A stretch of 64,000 bases of DNA. Origin: Pseudomonadota bacterium (GTDB lineage Bacteria; Bdellovibrionota; UBA1018). Shown in pieces: positions 20,096 to 28,146 of this stretch. Where the stretch lies: the NCBI GenBank assembly GCA_027485695.1, contig JAIXQO010000005.1, forward strand, positions 78,141 through 142,140, written 5' to 3'. The position numbers were made by a program, and so were the translations under genes. Position 1 is the stretch's first letter. Every line of letters starts with the position of its first letter. The notes beneath the pieces are model-generated. The model worked only from the letters and a program-made list of their open reading frames with translations. It did no database searches and had not been told where the DNA came from.

Positions 20096-20514
20096 ATTCG
20101 AAACTTCTGATTTCCGGGATTGCAGTCGCACTCGCATCATCGACCACTTGGGCGTCTCCCAACACCCGCCAATGCAGCAATTTCGATGGCAGTTGGACCT
20201 ACGAATCTCGGCTGCACATCGGTGGCGCGATGCCTCCTCCTGGCGCAATGGAACGCTCCGCTCACCTGAAACATCAGGGGACGGTGGTAGGAACGATGGA
20301 ACAACGAGTGGCGCAAGGTGAAACCTGGACCGGTAGCTATCGTTATCAAGTCCAGACGACGAGCTTACTCAACGAGCGCATGACTAATCCGGGCTGTTTC
20401 GAGATGGAAAACGTAGATGTGATCGAAATCACGTCTATGCCGACCGATGGTTCAGTCCCAACATCAGAAATCGTTCGCACGATTTGCAAAGAAGAGCGCT
20501 GCTTCTATCCTTAA
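20092..20514 (+). CDS. Small secreted protein of unknown function
   Basis: The 140-residue protein has a signal peptide (SKLLISGIAVALASSTTWAS) and four cysteines after cleavage, which suggests disulphides. The fold looks like an up-and-down beta sheet (FDGSWTYESRL, WTGSYRYQVQTT), similar in rhythm to lipocalin-like or DUF-type small periplasmic proteins. I do not recognise the family. The ATG overlaps the stop of the EreA-like gene by 4 bases, so the two proteins are probably made together. Its 3' end is 16 bases from the end of the leftward ChaN-like gene. Confidence 0.65.
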   Translation: MNSKLLISGIAVALASSTTWASPNTRQCSNFDGSWTYESRLHIGGAMPPPGAMERSAHLKHQGTVVGTMEQRVAQGETWTGSYRYQVQTTSLLNERMTNPGCFEMENVDVIEITSMPTDGSVPTSEIVRTICKEERCFYP

Positions 20515-20530
20515 GCTGGAGCGGCAGATC

Positions 20531-21397
20531 TCACCAACTGAGGATGGTGGGAGTGTAAGTGATCACTGAAATGGGCATCTGACTTAACCGGGAGTTTTTT
20601 GAACTTGGAGCCAGTAGCCGCTGATAGCTTGATTTTTCTTCCAGATCAAAAAACAGCCTGATCGTTTCTACAGAAAATCGATTCTGCAAAAGTTCTGGAA
20701 CGGGAACGACCTGTTCATCGCTCAAAATCAGTTTTCCGTACTGAGTCAGGTGATGTGCGCCCACCATGGCCAATACTCGTGAACATTTACCAGAGTCGAT
20801 CAATGCGGCAATTCGTCGAGCCATCTCTTGATTCCGCTCGATCATCTGCAAGCGATTCCTTTCATCCCACTGCAAGTCTGTCGGGATCTCGCCTCGGTCT
20901 AGCCTTGGAAACGAGGAATTCACACGAAAATAGTTTTCGGTTTTCGGGAGATCGATCGCAAAAAAACGCGACTTCGTTTGATCAAGCACCTGAAAGAACG
21001 CTTCTTCGAGGAAATTCGAGACGTATTCCTGGAAAAAAGGAAGATCGTAGCCGACTCCCCGCACCCAATCGGGAACAGAGCGGTGGATGACATGAGGAAG
21101 ATCTGCTCTAGAAGCAGTCCCGCTGATCACTTGATCAACGGCAACTTGCACCCAACTCGGATCCATCTCGAGTGCAACACAGTTCCAGGCCGGATCGTTC
21201 TGATGTAGCTCTAACAGGAGCTCACGAAACGACGTCTTGTACGATTCCTGCGAGTGCGAATCTCCGAAGAATAGCACTTGTGCCTTGGACTGAGCGATCG
21301 TTGGCAAGTCTGTATACCAATCGCCGGCACTAGCGACCGACATAGAGCCTGTGAAAAGGAACGCCAGAGCCAGGAGAAACGGATTCATTCGGTTCAT
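20531..21397 (-). CDS. ChaN/Tiki-like exported protein
   Basis: I choose the ATG at 21397 because it gives a standard signal peptide (MNPFLLALAFLFTGSMSVASA). The mature part opens with AQVLFFGDSHSQESYKTSF and continues with CVALEMDPSWVQVAVDQVIS. Near the end come AMVGAHHLTQYGKL. This order (G-D/E-x-H near the start, E-M near residue 90, G-A/G-H-H near the end) matches the EreA/ChaN/TraB superfamily, which includes haem-binding ChaN and the Tiki proteases. The same fold family occurs in the neighbouring convergent gene. A specific activity cannot be given. Confidence 0.6.
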   Translation of the reverse strand: MNRMNPFLLALAFLFTGSMSVASAGDWYTDLPTIAQSKAQVLFFGDSHSQESYKTSFRELLLELHQNDPAWNCVALEMDPSWVQVAVDQVISGTASRADLPHVIHRSVPDWVRGVGYDLPFFQEYVSNFLEEAFFQVLDQTKSRFFAIDLPKTENYFRVNSSFPRLDRGEIPTDLQWDERNRLQMIERNQEMARRIAALIDSGKCSRVLAMVGAHHLTQYGKLILSDEQVVPVPELLQNRFSVETIRLFFDLEEKSSYQRLLAPSSKNSRLSQMPISVITYTPTILSW

Positions 21398-21425
21398 CGG
21401 AAAACCTCTAGCCGAGGATCCTATC

Positions 21426-21444
21426 ATATATTTATTAAATATAT
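21426..21444. promoter_or_regulatory. AT-only 19-bp dyad upstream of the ChaN-like gene
   Basis: ATATATTTA-T-TAAATATAT is a perfect inverted repeat with a one-base centre, 29 bases before the chosen start. It could be an operator or part of an AT-rich promoter. Confidence 0.35.
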
Positions 21445-21507
21445 AAAATAGACGATTCATTCCTCGTTGAGGACCGATTCAATCAGTGCTCCCGGGCGCT
21501 ATCATAA

Positions 21508-22311
21508 CTAGTCACTCACCTGAATCTCGTATTCACCAATGACGTCTTGGATCGGGTAAAACGTATGCTCAAAAGCAGCATTCACTGCACCGCCAACTAC
21601 AACCTGACTCAGGCTACTGCCAAAATAAACAGTCGATGGCGTGGTTGAGTTGTTCTCCCCACCAGGAAACCAAACCGAGTATTTGTTTGGGTTCTTGAGC
21701 TGACTGTAGTTTGGGTTGAGAATTTCTAGGCTCATAGAACCGAGAAACAACTTGAGATTCTCACTTTTGGGAGCCGTGATTTCCCAAGAAATCCGCATAC
21801 GAGTTTGTGCAATCGAGTTAGGTTTAAATTCGTTTTTCGTAGTGATTGGTTTTATTGAACGATCCGAAAATTGAATCACCGGGACTAAAACCGTGTAGCG
21901 TTTATCAAAAATGTCCGTAAATGCCTTGGTCGGTTTACCACTAAAACTAATTGTGTACTTCTCGCCTTTTTTCACGGGAACTTGATAAATCGCAAATGCT
22001 GATCGCGCGAACTTGTTTTTATCGAGATAAACCATAGGTTTCTCGAATTCAAATTGACCATCTAGCCACTTATTCAGAGGAATTGTCTGTGCCGGCTGTT
22101 GCGCCATAGCAACATCCACGCTCTCAATGATCTGAGCCGCAAGTCCGGGATGATAGAAATATTCGTAGTTTTCTTTCAAGCGGAGGGGGATTTTGTCTGC
22201 GAGAGGAGATCCCTTGATCACGGGGGCTTCGGTGGATTCCTTGCGTGGGCTACTACAGGAAATCAGTACAGCAGAAAAAATGACCAACCAAGCGAACATC
22301 AAGCGTTGCAT
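21508..22311 (-). CDS. Hypothetical lipoprotein
   Basis: The lipobox LISCSS gives a lipidated Cys at residue 19 of this 267-residue protein. The rest is mixed beta structure (KYTISFSGKPTKAFTDIF, RYTVLVPVIQFSDRSI, TRMRISWEITAP, LKLFLGSMSLEILNPN), which reads like a carbohydrate-binding beta-sandwich, but no family is recognised. The ATG lies inside one arm of a perfect 13-base inverted repeat, with the GGAGG ribosome-binding site in the loop, so translation is probably structure-controlled. It is followed leftward by the ChaN-like gene. Confidence 0.65.
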   Translation of the reverse strand: MQRLMFAWLVIFSAVLISCSSPRKESTEAPVIKGSPLADKIPLRLKENYEYFYHPGLAAQIIESVDVAMAQQPAQTIPLNKWLDGQFEFEKPMVYLDKNKFARSAFAIYQVPVKKGEKYTISFSGKPTKAFTDIFDKRYTVLVPVIQFSDRSIKPITTKNEFKPNSIAQTRMRISWEITAPKSENLKLFLGSMSLEILNPNYSQLKNPNKYSVWFPGGENNSTTPSTVYFGSSLSQVVVGGAVNAAFEHTFYPIQDVIGEYEIQVSD

Positions 22312-22350
22312 GATAGAGGACCTCCAAAAATAGGGATTCCTCTATCATGC
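22308..22350 (-). promoter_or_regulatory. Hairpin covering the start codon of the lipoprotein gene
   Basis: GCATGATAGAGGA and TCCTCTATCATGC form a perfect 13-base-pair stem with a 17-base loop. On the minus-strand mRNA the loop holds GGAGG, while the start ATG (22309-22311) sits in the 3' arm. The stem would block initiation until opened. It could also act as a DNA operator. Confidence 0.65.
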
Positions 22351-22395
22351 GTTACACCTATCTAATGTAAAATGTAAAAAAAACTGACGCTATCT

Positions 22396-23583
22396 CTACT
22401 CTTCTTGATCTAGGTCCGATGCCTTGCGGTCTTTCAGACACTCGAGGCTTTCTTGCCAAGTCTCGGCGCCTGGATCGCGGAAATCTTCGTCCATGGTCTG
22501 AACGAGCTTCTTAACTGATTTGCGGTCCTTGAAGAAAAATCCGAACTCGCGGTTTCGACTGAGGGCGTTTGTGGATCCGTTGACCGAACCCATCCACGCG
22601 CGACGATCATCGACGACGATGGCTTTGGCGTGCATGTAGCCGGGGCGACCTTCGACTTTGATTGAGTTCGTGAACATGCGAACTTGAATCCCTGCTTCGT
22701 CGAAGGCTCCAAAAAGCTCTTGCGCCTTCTTACGATCATTCGCTTTTGGTTTAGAAAACGCACAGAGGCTCGCCAGCGAGACTTCGACGTGAACGCCAGC
22801 CTTAGCTTGATCGATGATCGCCTGATTAAGGTCCGCGTCCTTGAGGTATTGGTTTTCAATGCGGATCGATTTTTTCGCCGATTTGATGAAATCGATGAGT
22901 GGCTGCAAAGAGAGCGGGCTCACGGTGATGCGCTTGGCCGGACCTGGTCGTAAGGTCTCAATCAAATCATAGCGCGTGCTTAAGATATCCATTTCAAATA
23001 CGCGGAGGAGCGCACGAACGAATCTGCGGCGACGAATGACATAGCTGTAGTCGCGGTTGCATTTCGATGGATCTGCAGACTCCGTGCAGAGGTTCGAGCT
23101 ATTGAAATTGCCGGAGCTCACGAGCGCGATCTTTTCGTCGATGATGACGAGCTTGCCATGCTCGAAACACTGCTTAGCAGTTCCCTCGGCGCAGAGCTGT
23201 TCCTTATTGAATGGAACATAGGTGCCGCCGCCTTTGAGGATTTGGTCAACGAGGAGTTTCTTGTCTGCGCAGTCGGCGTTGTCTCTCTCGTTCGGGGGGC
23301 TCATTTCATCGCATTTTGCGCCGATGGGCTTAGGTTCTTTGACGACTCGGATGCGAACTTTGCGCATCAGCGCATCGCGAAGAGCGGCGCGAACTTCTAG
23401 ATCGCCCATCTCATAGATCTCAATGTCGATCGTCTCATTGGCTTGTTTCAGAAGATCCACCAGCACCGGAGCTTCGCCGTTCACTTGGAGACCTTTGTAG
23501 CGCTCTGGGCTGGGCTCGCCCCCGTAAACGAAAGACTGAGATAAAAAGGCTAATAGAACGACAAGTGAGGTCCGGTTCAGCAT
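22396..23583 (-). CDS. Exported phospholipase D-like protein
   Basis: The chosen start at 23583 gives a signal peptide (VVLLAFLSQSFVYG). Two HKD motifs are present: FEHGKLVIIDEKIALVSSGN near residue 140, and YMHAKAIVVDDRRAWMGSVN near residue 315. Each is followed by the NxS-type turn typical of the PLD superfamily (phospholipases, cardiolipin synthases, Nuc-type nucleases). Single-chain proteins with two HKD motifs form one active site. Export with no membrane helix suggests a periplasmic or secreted phosphodiesterase; lipid versus DNA substrate cannot be told from sequence. No defence genes are adjacent. Confidence 0.82.
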   Translation of the reverse strand: MLNRTSLVVLLAFLSQSFVYGGEPSPERYKGLQVNGEAPVLVDLLKQANETIDIEIYEMGDLEVRAALRDALMRKVRIRVVKEPKPIGAKCDEMSPPNERDNADCADKKLLVDQILKGGGTYVPFNKEQLCAEGTAKQCFEHGKLVIIDEKIALVSSGNFNSSNLCTESADPSKCNRDYSYVIRRRRFVRALLRVFEMDILSTRYDLIETLRPGPAKRITVSPLSLQPLIDFIKSAKKSIRIENQYLKDADLNQAIIDQAKAGVHVEVSLASLCAFSKPKANDRKKAQELFGAFDEAGIQVRMFTNSIKVEGRPGYMHAKAIVVDDRRAWMGSVNGSTNALSRNREFGFFFKDRKSVKKLVQTMDEDFRDPGAETWQESLECLKDRKASDLDQEE

Positions 23584-23770
23584 AGAAAACTCCAATGCCC
23601 GGCAACTTACGCACCTAAATCGTTTCCGTCAAACCCAGAGAGAGGCGTAAACGCCTGTACACATTGTGGAATTGAAGAAATTTGATTCATACGCTTCAGT
23701 CCACAGTATGGGAATCGTTCGATAGAATGAAACTCCCAAACTGAACAACGCCAAGATCTCGTTCATATGA

Positions 23771-23809
23771 AAAAGGCGCGAAGTGACCTAACTCACTCCG
23801 CGCCTTTTT
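23771..23809 (-). terminator. Rho-independent terminator after the OYE gene
   Basis: GGCGCGAAGTGA and TCACTCCGCGCC pair with one mismatch around a 6-base loop, flanked by A and T runs. On the minus strand it ends the ene-reductase transcript 20 bases after the stop. The flanking A and T runs would also allow plus-strand use. Confidence 0.9.
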
Positions 23810-23828
23810 ACTTTTTAGGAGAGGGAAT

Positions 23829-24887
23829 TTAGTCCGCCAACGCCGGATAATCCACGTAACCGTGAGGGCCCTCGGAATAGAACGTATTCATGTCAAACGC
23901 GGCAAGCTCGCGACCCGTTCGAATGCGTTCAGGCAAATCCGGATTAGAGATAAAATAACGACCCCACGATACGGCGTCGGCCTTACCCTCGGAGATCAAC
24001 TGCGATGCTTCGGTCGCGTCTAACCCTTGATTTGCGATCACGACTCCGCCGAACTCTTGCTTGATGTGCGGCGTGAGGTACTTGTCGCCACGACCTTCGC
24101 GCGTGAAAATAAATGCGATCTTGCGCTTGCCGAGCTCACGAGCCACGTAGCCGAACGTCTCGCGCGGATTCGCATCACCCATATCATGAGAGTCCATCGC
24201 AGGCGCCAGGTGCACTCCCACGCGGCCTGCTCCCCAGACATCAATCAATTGATCAACGATCTCAAGCAGGAATCGCGCACGATTTTCGACCGGACCGCCG
24301 TATTCATCGGTTCGTTTATTGGTGCTGCTCTGGAGGAATTGATCGACCAAGTAGCCGTTTGCACCGTGAAGTTCGACGCCGTCGAAACCGGCTTCTTTGG
24401 CCAGGAGGGCGGATTTGCGGTAGTTCTGGACGATCGTTTTGACCTCATGAGTTTCCAAAGCACGCGGGGTCACAAATGGACGCTGCGGACGAACGAGACT
24501 GACGTGACCTGAGGGTTGAATCGCGCTCGGGGCGACGGGCGTCTCTCCATTTAAGAAGGACGGATCCGAGATACGACCCACGTGCCAGAGCTGTAGGAAA
24601 ATGCGTCCGTTTTTCTCATGAACGCCGCTCGTGACTTTTTTCCAGCCTTGCATCTGTTCTTGATTCCAGATGCCGGGGGTGTCTTTGTAACCGACGCCCA
24701 TCGGCTCAATGCTCGTGGCCTCAGTCAGGATCAGGCCGGCGGACGCGCGCTGCATGTAGTATTCGCGCATCATCTCGTTCGGGATACGCTGGGACCCTGC
24801 GCGCTGGCGGGTCAACGGGGCCATGATGATTCGATTCGGAAGGGTGATGTCCCCTGCTTTCAGGGGTTGAAAAAGTGCGCTGCTCAT
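23829..24887 (-). CDS. Old yellow enzyme family ene-reductase (NemA-like)
   Basis: The 352-residue TIM barrel has the family order: LFQPLKAGDITLPNRIIMAPLTRQRA, LILTEATSI, IFLQLWHVGRIS, FDGVELHGANGYLVDQFLQ and SSTNKRTDEYGGPVENRARF. The HGANGYL segment and the YGG loop hold flavin and the active-site Tyr. These FMN enzymes reduce activated alkenes such as N-ethylmaleimide, nitro-olefins and nitrate esters with NADPH. It is divergent from an ArsR-type regulator, an arrangement known for electrophile-responsive ene-reductase genes, and ends at a strong terminator. Confidence 0.92.
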   Translation of the reverse strand: MSSALFQPLKAGDITLPNRIIMAPLTRQRAGSQRIPNEMMREYYMQRASAGLILTEATSIEPMGVGYKDTPGIWNQEQMQGWKKVTSGVHEKNGRIFLQLWHVGRISDPSFLNGETPVAPSAIQPSGHVSLVRPQRPFVTPRALETHEVKTIVQNYRKSALLAKEAGFDGVELHGANGYLVDQFLQSSTNKRTDEYGGPVENRARFLLEIVDQLIDVWGAGRVGVHLAPAMDSHDMGDANPRETFGYVARELGKRKIAFIFTREGRGDKYLTPHIKQEFGGVVIANQGLDATEASQLISEGKADAVSWGRYFISNPDLPERIRTGRELAAFDMNTFYSEGPHGYVDYPALAD

Positions 24888-24970
24888 ATCGTATGATTCC
24901 TAAAGTTTGCTTTAATTCCAAAGATGTTTCAGGTGACACCCAGAATATGTGGCGGGTCTCAAATATGTCA

Positions 24971-24993
24971 ATACTTCATTAATATTGAAGTAT
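24971..24993. promoter_or_regulatory. Operator candidate between ene-reductase and ArsR genes
   Basis: ATACTTCA and TGAAGTAT form a perfect 8-base inverted repeat with a 7-base AT spacer, midway between two divergent starts. This size and AT content fit a winged-helix dimer of the ArsR family. Confidence 0.6.
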
Positions 24994-25035
24994 GGGAATA
25001 TTGAAAACCTGAATCTTTTCGGCTACCATAGGACC

Positions 25036-25344
25036 ATGGCACGTAACTTCAGCCACCCCTCCATAACGGACATCAGTATTGACGGCATTCTATATGCCCT
25101 GGCCGATCCCGTCCGTCGGAACATCGTTCTGAAGCTCGCCTCAAATGAGAGCATGAGTTGTTCGAAGTCCTGTGCCGAAGGACTCTCCCCTTCTACAATC
25201 TCGTTTCATCACAAGCTGCTACGCGAGAACGGACTCATCCGTTCCGAAAAAGTCGGCGTCGAGGTCATCAATACCCTTCGTAAGAAGGAAATTGATAAGC
25301 GGTTCCCGGGGTTGCTTGATTCGATTTTGAAGTTTCATCGGTAG
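25036..25344 (+). CDS. ArsR family regulator
   Basis: I start at the ATG at 25036 (MARNFSHPS), which has AGGA just ahead. The 102-residue protein has the winged helix core ILYALADPVRRNIVLKLASN, STISFHHKLLRENGLIRSEKVG and a wing (VEVINTLRKKEID). The two cysteines in SMSCSKSC lie at helix 3, the position of metal or thiol sensors, so it may sense electrophiles through cysteine and derepress the neighbouring ene-reductase. This last step is inference. It is divergent from that gene, with an inverted repeat between the two. Confidence 0.85.
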   Translation: MARNFSHPSITDISIDGILYALADPVRRNIVLKLASNESMSCSKSCAEGLSPSTISFHHKLLRENGLIRSEKVGVEVINTLRKKEIDKRFPGLLDSILKFHR

Positions 25345-25355
25345 AAAATCGGAAA

Positions 25356-26321
25356 CTAGACCCAGCACTGATACTCGATTTCAATATCTGCCGGATCGAG
25401 GTCTTTTCGAAGGTCTAGGATCATTGGCATGTCTTCACGGCTGAGTGACGTTTGCGGATTCAAATTTTCCAGATGCGCAATTTGCGACCGAAGTCTTCTT
25501 GCATGCCAAGCTTCCACACTTCCGAGACCATGAAGTCTTGCCAATTTTATCGTCGCGTTCCAGAGCTCTTGTATATCTTGAGAACTTGCATCGACAGCAA
25601 TTTGATTTGAAAGAATCATGAGTTTCGAAAACTTGAAGTCGTAACCCAAAACCAAAAAATTCGATCCAACGGACAACCCAAAACAACTCAGTGGGGCGCT
25701 TCCCAAAAATTCATGGTAGATTTGAGTACGCTCCCAGTGCCAGCGAATATGTTCCCGACTTGGACTCAGTATAGTTCCCGGCCGAATTGACTGAATATCT
25801 AACATCCTCAAAGTTTCGTCCGCATTGAGCTCCAACACTCGGAGTGATGGCCCAGCATCACAATTGCTATTCACCGCAATACTCATGATCTCCAAAGGGC
25901 AGGCTCGAAATCCCAGGGCGCCATACAGTTGCGCTCCCACCTCTGAAACAAGGAAATAGAAGTCATTTCTACCAGATTCAGCATCGATTACTCCCCGAAG
26001 TAACTCAGACGCGTATCCTCTTTTTCGCTGTTGGGTTGGCACAACAACAGATGCAATCACAAGTCCCGGTCTTCGATCACTCTGATGCTGAAGAAAAATA
26101 GGATCGGTTTCACAAGACGCGAGCACTTCGTTTGTATCATTCACAAGCGCCCAAGTTTTGCCGCCATTCTTGTAGAAATCGGTACTGATCAAACGTTCTT
26201 CACGACGAGTAAACTGAGCGGGACTCAGTGCTGCACCCCACTCAGCAAAACGGTGCCGAACGACTTCAGTGAATTCACGTGCATTCGCATCGATCCGAAT
26301 TAATTGATTTGTTTTGGACAT
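25356..26321 (-). CDS. GNAT family acetyltransferase, LYC1-like layout
   Basis: Residues 85-125 carry the GNAT acetyl-CoA motif (LVIASVVVPTQQRKRGYASE followed by LLRG), and LGFRACPLEI closes the domain. A second domain of about 160 residues follows, containing HIRWHWERTQIYHEF. This two-part layout recalls fungal LYC1 lysine N6-acetyltransferase and its bacterial relatives. The substrate is therefore guessed at best. The 3' end is 11 bases from that of the convergent ArsR gene, and the promoter is shared divergently with the thioesterase gene. Confidence 0.7.
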   Translation of the reverse strand: MSKTNQLIRIDANAREFTEVVRHRFAEWGAALSPAQFTRREERLISTDFYKNGGKTWALVNDTNEVLASCETDPIFLQHQSDRRPGLVIASVVVPTQQRKRGYASELLRGVIDAESGRNDFYFLVSEVGAQLYGALGFRACPLEIMSIAVNSNCDAGPSLRVLELNADETLRMLDIQSIRPGTILSPSREHIRWHWERTQIYHEFLGSAPLSCFGLSVGSNFLVLGYDFKFSKLMILSNQIAVDASSQDIQELWNATIKLARLHGLGSVEAWHARRLRSQIAHLENLNPQTSLSREDMPMILDLRKDLDPADIEIEYQCWV

Positions 26322-26399
26322 GCCTCTAATTTACTAGAATATAGTTCTCTATGTGGAAATACTCGCTACTGAGAATTTAAACTTCCCTCCCTACGGACT

Positions 26400-26819
26400 A
26401 TGACCACCCCAAAAGACCTCTCCTCCTACATCGCCTCATTCTTAAAAAACGATCGAATGGGCAACCTCTTAGGCGCGCGCTTCGTCTCTCTCACCTTAGA
26501 GGAGTGCATCTACGAATACGCAACGAATCCAGAGCACTTCAATCCAAACGGAATTCTCCATGGCGGCACTCTCTACACGATCATGGACACCAGCCAAGGG
26601 ATGCTCATTCACGCGGATCTGGATCCAGCTTACAAGGCCGGAGCGACGGGAACTGCGACGATTAAATATCTAGCCCCGGTGACGTCGGGAACCGTGCGGA
26701 TCCATACGCGGATCAATCGACGCGAAGGTCGCAAGGTTTTTATCGATTCCTATGCCGTGGATTCTACCGGAGTAAAAGTCGCAACCTTAGAAGAGATTTG
26801 GATTCTGATTCGTTCTTAG
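26400..26819 (+). CDS. PaaI-type hotdog thioesterase
   Basis: The 139-residue protein has the hotdog fold order with the catalytic segment NPNGILHGGTLYTIMDTSQG near residue 55, followed by GATGTATIKYLAPVTSGTVR. Such enzymes hydrolyse acyl- or phenylacetyl-CoA thioesters and work as tetramers. The length is normal. It faces the GNAT gene and converges on the VOC gene with 10 bases between stops. Confidence 0.85.
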   Translation: MTTPKDLSSYIASFLKNDRMGNLLGARFVSLTLEECIYEYATNPEHFNPNGILHGGTLYTIMDTSQGMLIHADLDPAYKAGATGTATIKYLAPVTSGTVRIHTRINRREGRKVFIDSYAVDSTGVKVATLEEIWILIRS

Positions 26820-26829
26820 GCTAAGCGAA

Positions 26830-27198
26830 CTATTTGCACTGATGGAGACCGACAATGTTCCCATCAGGATCTCGAACAAACGCCATGTAACAAACCGGTG
26901 ATTCACCTTTTTCTCGGCCTCCAAGATCTACGAGCGAGTGCCCCTGGGATTTAATTGTTTGAATGAATCCATCCAAATCGTCGGTCTCCAAGGAGACGGA
27001 TGCCTGGGTACCCGGTTGCAAAAATGGAAAAGGCGACGAGTCGATTGCAAGCGTCGTTCCGCCAAAGTCGTACTCTTGAAACGCTCCTCCGAAATTTTCT
27101 CCCGGCAGGAGGCCCAACACTCCTTCGTAAAAGGCACGAGCTCGAGCCATATCAGTAACGGGATAGAGCGTGAATGCGACGCGTTTTAGATGAGGCAT
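26830..27198 (-). CDS. VOC (glyoxalase/bleomycin resistance-like) family protein
   Basis: The 122-residue protein has two beta-alpha-beta-beta-beta halves typical of the vicinal oxygen chelate fold: RVAFTLYPVTDMARARAFYE then FGGTTLAIDS, and ASVSLETDDLDGFIQTIKSQ then AFVRDPDGNIVGLHQ. The final DPDGN turn and Glu-containing strands are standard. Metal binding cannot be judged, because the first-strand ligand is not an obvious His. Function is unknown beyond the fold. Confidence 0.82.
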   Translation of the reverse strand: MPHLKRVAFTLYPVTDMARARAFYEGVLGLLPGENFGGAFQEYDFGGTTLAIDSSPFPFLQPGTQASVSLETDDLDGFIQTIKSQGHSLVDLGGREKGESPVCYMAFVRDPDGNIVGLHQCK

Positions 27199-27246
27199 GC
27201 ATCCAGGATAACATGGTAACGGATCCTGTGATAAAAACCTGTTCAG

Positions 27247-28140
27247 ATGAAAAGATCAAACGTCTTAATAGTGGGCTGCAGCGGCTTTTTAGGTTCGCAC
27301 CTCAGTGAATCAACTACGATCTTGAATGCATTCGACGTGACGACGGCGGCGCGATCAACAGGAGACCTCCGCATAGATCTGACGGATCCGCGGACACTTG
27401 CAACGGTCCGGGACCACTTAAAAAAGAGAAGCACCCATTACGTGATTATTGCCGCAGCCATCACGGACGTGGAGGCCTGTGCATCGAATCCTAAACAAAC
27501 TCGCGCGATCAACGTAGAGGGCACATTCGCCTTGCTAGATGAAATCAAGCGGGCTCAATCGGTTCCGATTTTCTTTTCGAGTGACTATGCACTCGAACCC
27601 GTTGCACGACTCACGCTCTTGAACGAAGAATCACCTGTTCAACCGCAGACCGAATACGGCAAACAAAAAGCAGCAGTTGAAAAATACCTCCGAGAGAATT
27701 TCGGAAAGTACCTGATCTTTCGAACCAGTAAACTCATGAGTCGCACTCCTCACCCCAAGAGCATCCTCCAGGCCATCATCCGCCCCCTCACTCAAAACCA
27801 GGACATTCGACCGTTTCACGATCAATGGATGACACCGGTTTTTGTGGAGGACATCGCAGAGGTATTAGCTCATCCGAAACTCACGAATTTATCCGGAACA
27901 TTTCATCTGGCAACGAAACGGGTATTCACCCGAAACGAACTCACGCGACTCATCCGTGATCAATACTTACCCCAGAGTCGGTCTCAGATCACGCCTATGA
28001 GCTTGACTGAGATTCCGACCCTGGAGAAACGACCGCACTACAACACACTCGATGCCTCGAAAATAGCTGAGGCACTCGATTTCCGATTTCGCGAGATCGA
28101 AGAAGAACTTCCGGCCGTCTTAGACCTCGCCTGTCGGTAA
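27247..28140 (+). CDS. RmlD-like NAD(P)-dependent reductase (extended SDR)
   Basis: The N-terminal Rossmann motif VLIVGCSGFLGSHL fits GxxGxxG. It is followed by IDLTDP, an AAAITDVEACASNP segment close to dTDP-4-dehydrorhamnose reductases, FFSSDYALE, and the catalytic YGKQK (YxxxK). TSKLMSRTPHPKS also fits that family. At 297 residues the length agrees. No dTDP-rhamnose genes are nearby, so the natural substrate may be another sugar nucleotide. It stands alone, convergent with the SLT-like lipoprotein gene. Confidence 0.8.
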   Translation: MKRSNVLIVGCSGFLGSHLSESTTILNAFDVTTAARSTGDLRIDLTDPRTLATVRDHLKKRSTHYVIIAAAITDVEACASNPKQTRAINVEGTFALLDEIKRAQSVPIFFSSDYALEPVARLTLLNEESPVQPQTEYGKQKAAVEKYLRENFGKYLIFRTSKLMSRTPHPKSILQAIIRPLTQNQDIRPFHDQWMTPVFVEDIAEVLAHPKLTNLSGTFHLATKRVFTRNELTRLIRDQYLPQSRSQITPMSLTEIPTLEKRPHYNTLDASKIAEALDFRFREIEEELPAVLDLACR

Positions 28141-28146
28141 CTCGTC

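Noticed and set aside
22396..23583. DrmC-like PLD protein belonging to the defence system
   Set aside because: It has a signal peptide and lies more than 22 kb away from the helicase operon.
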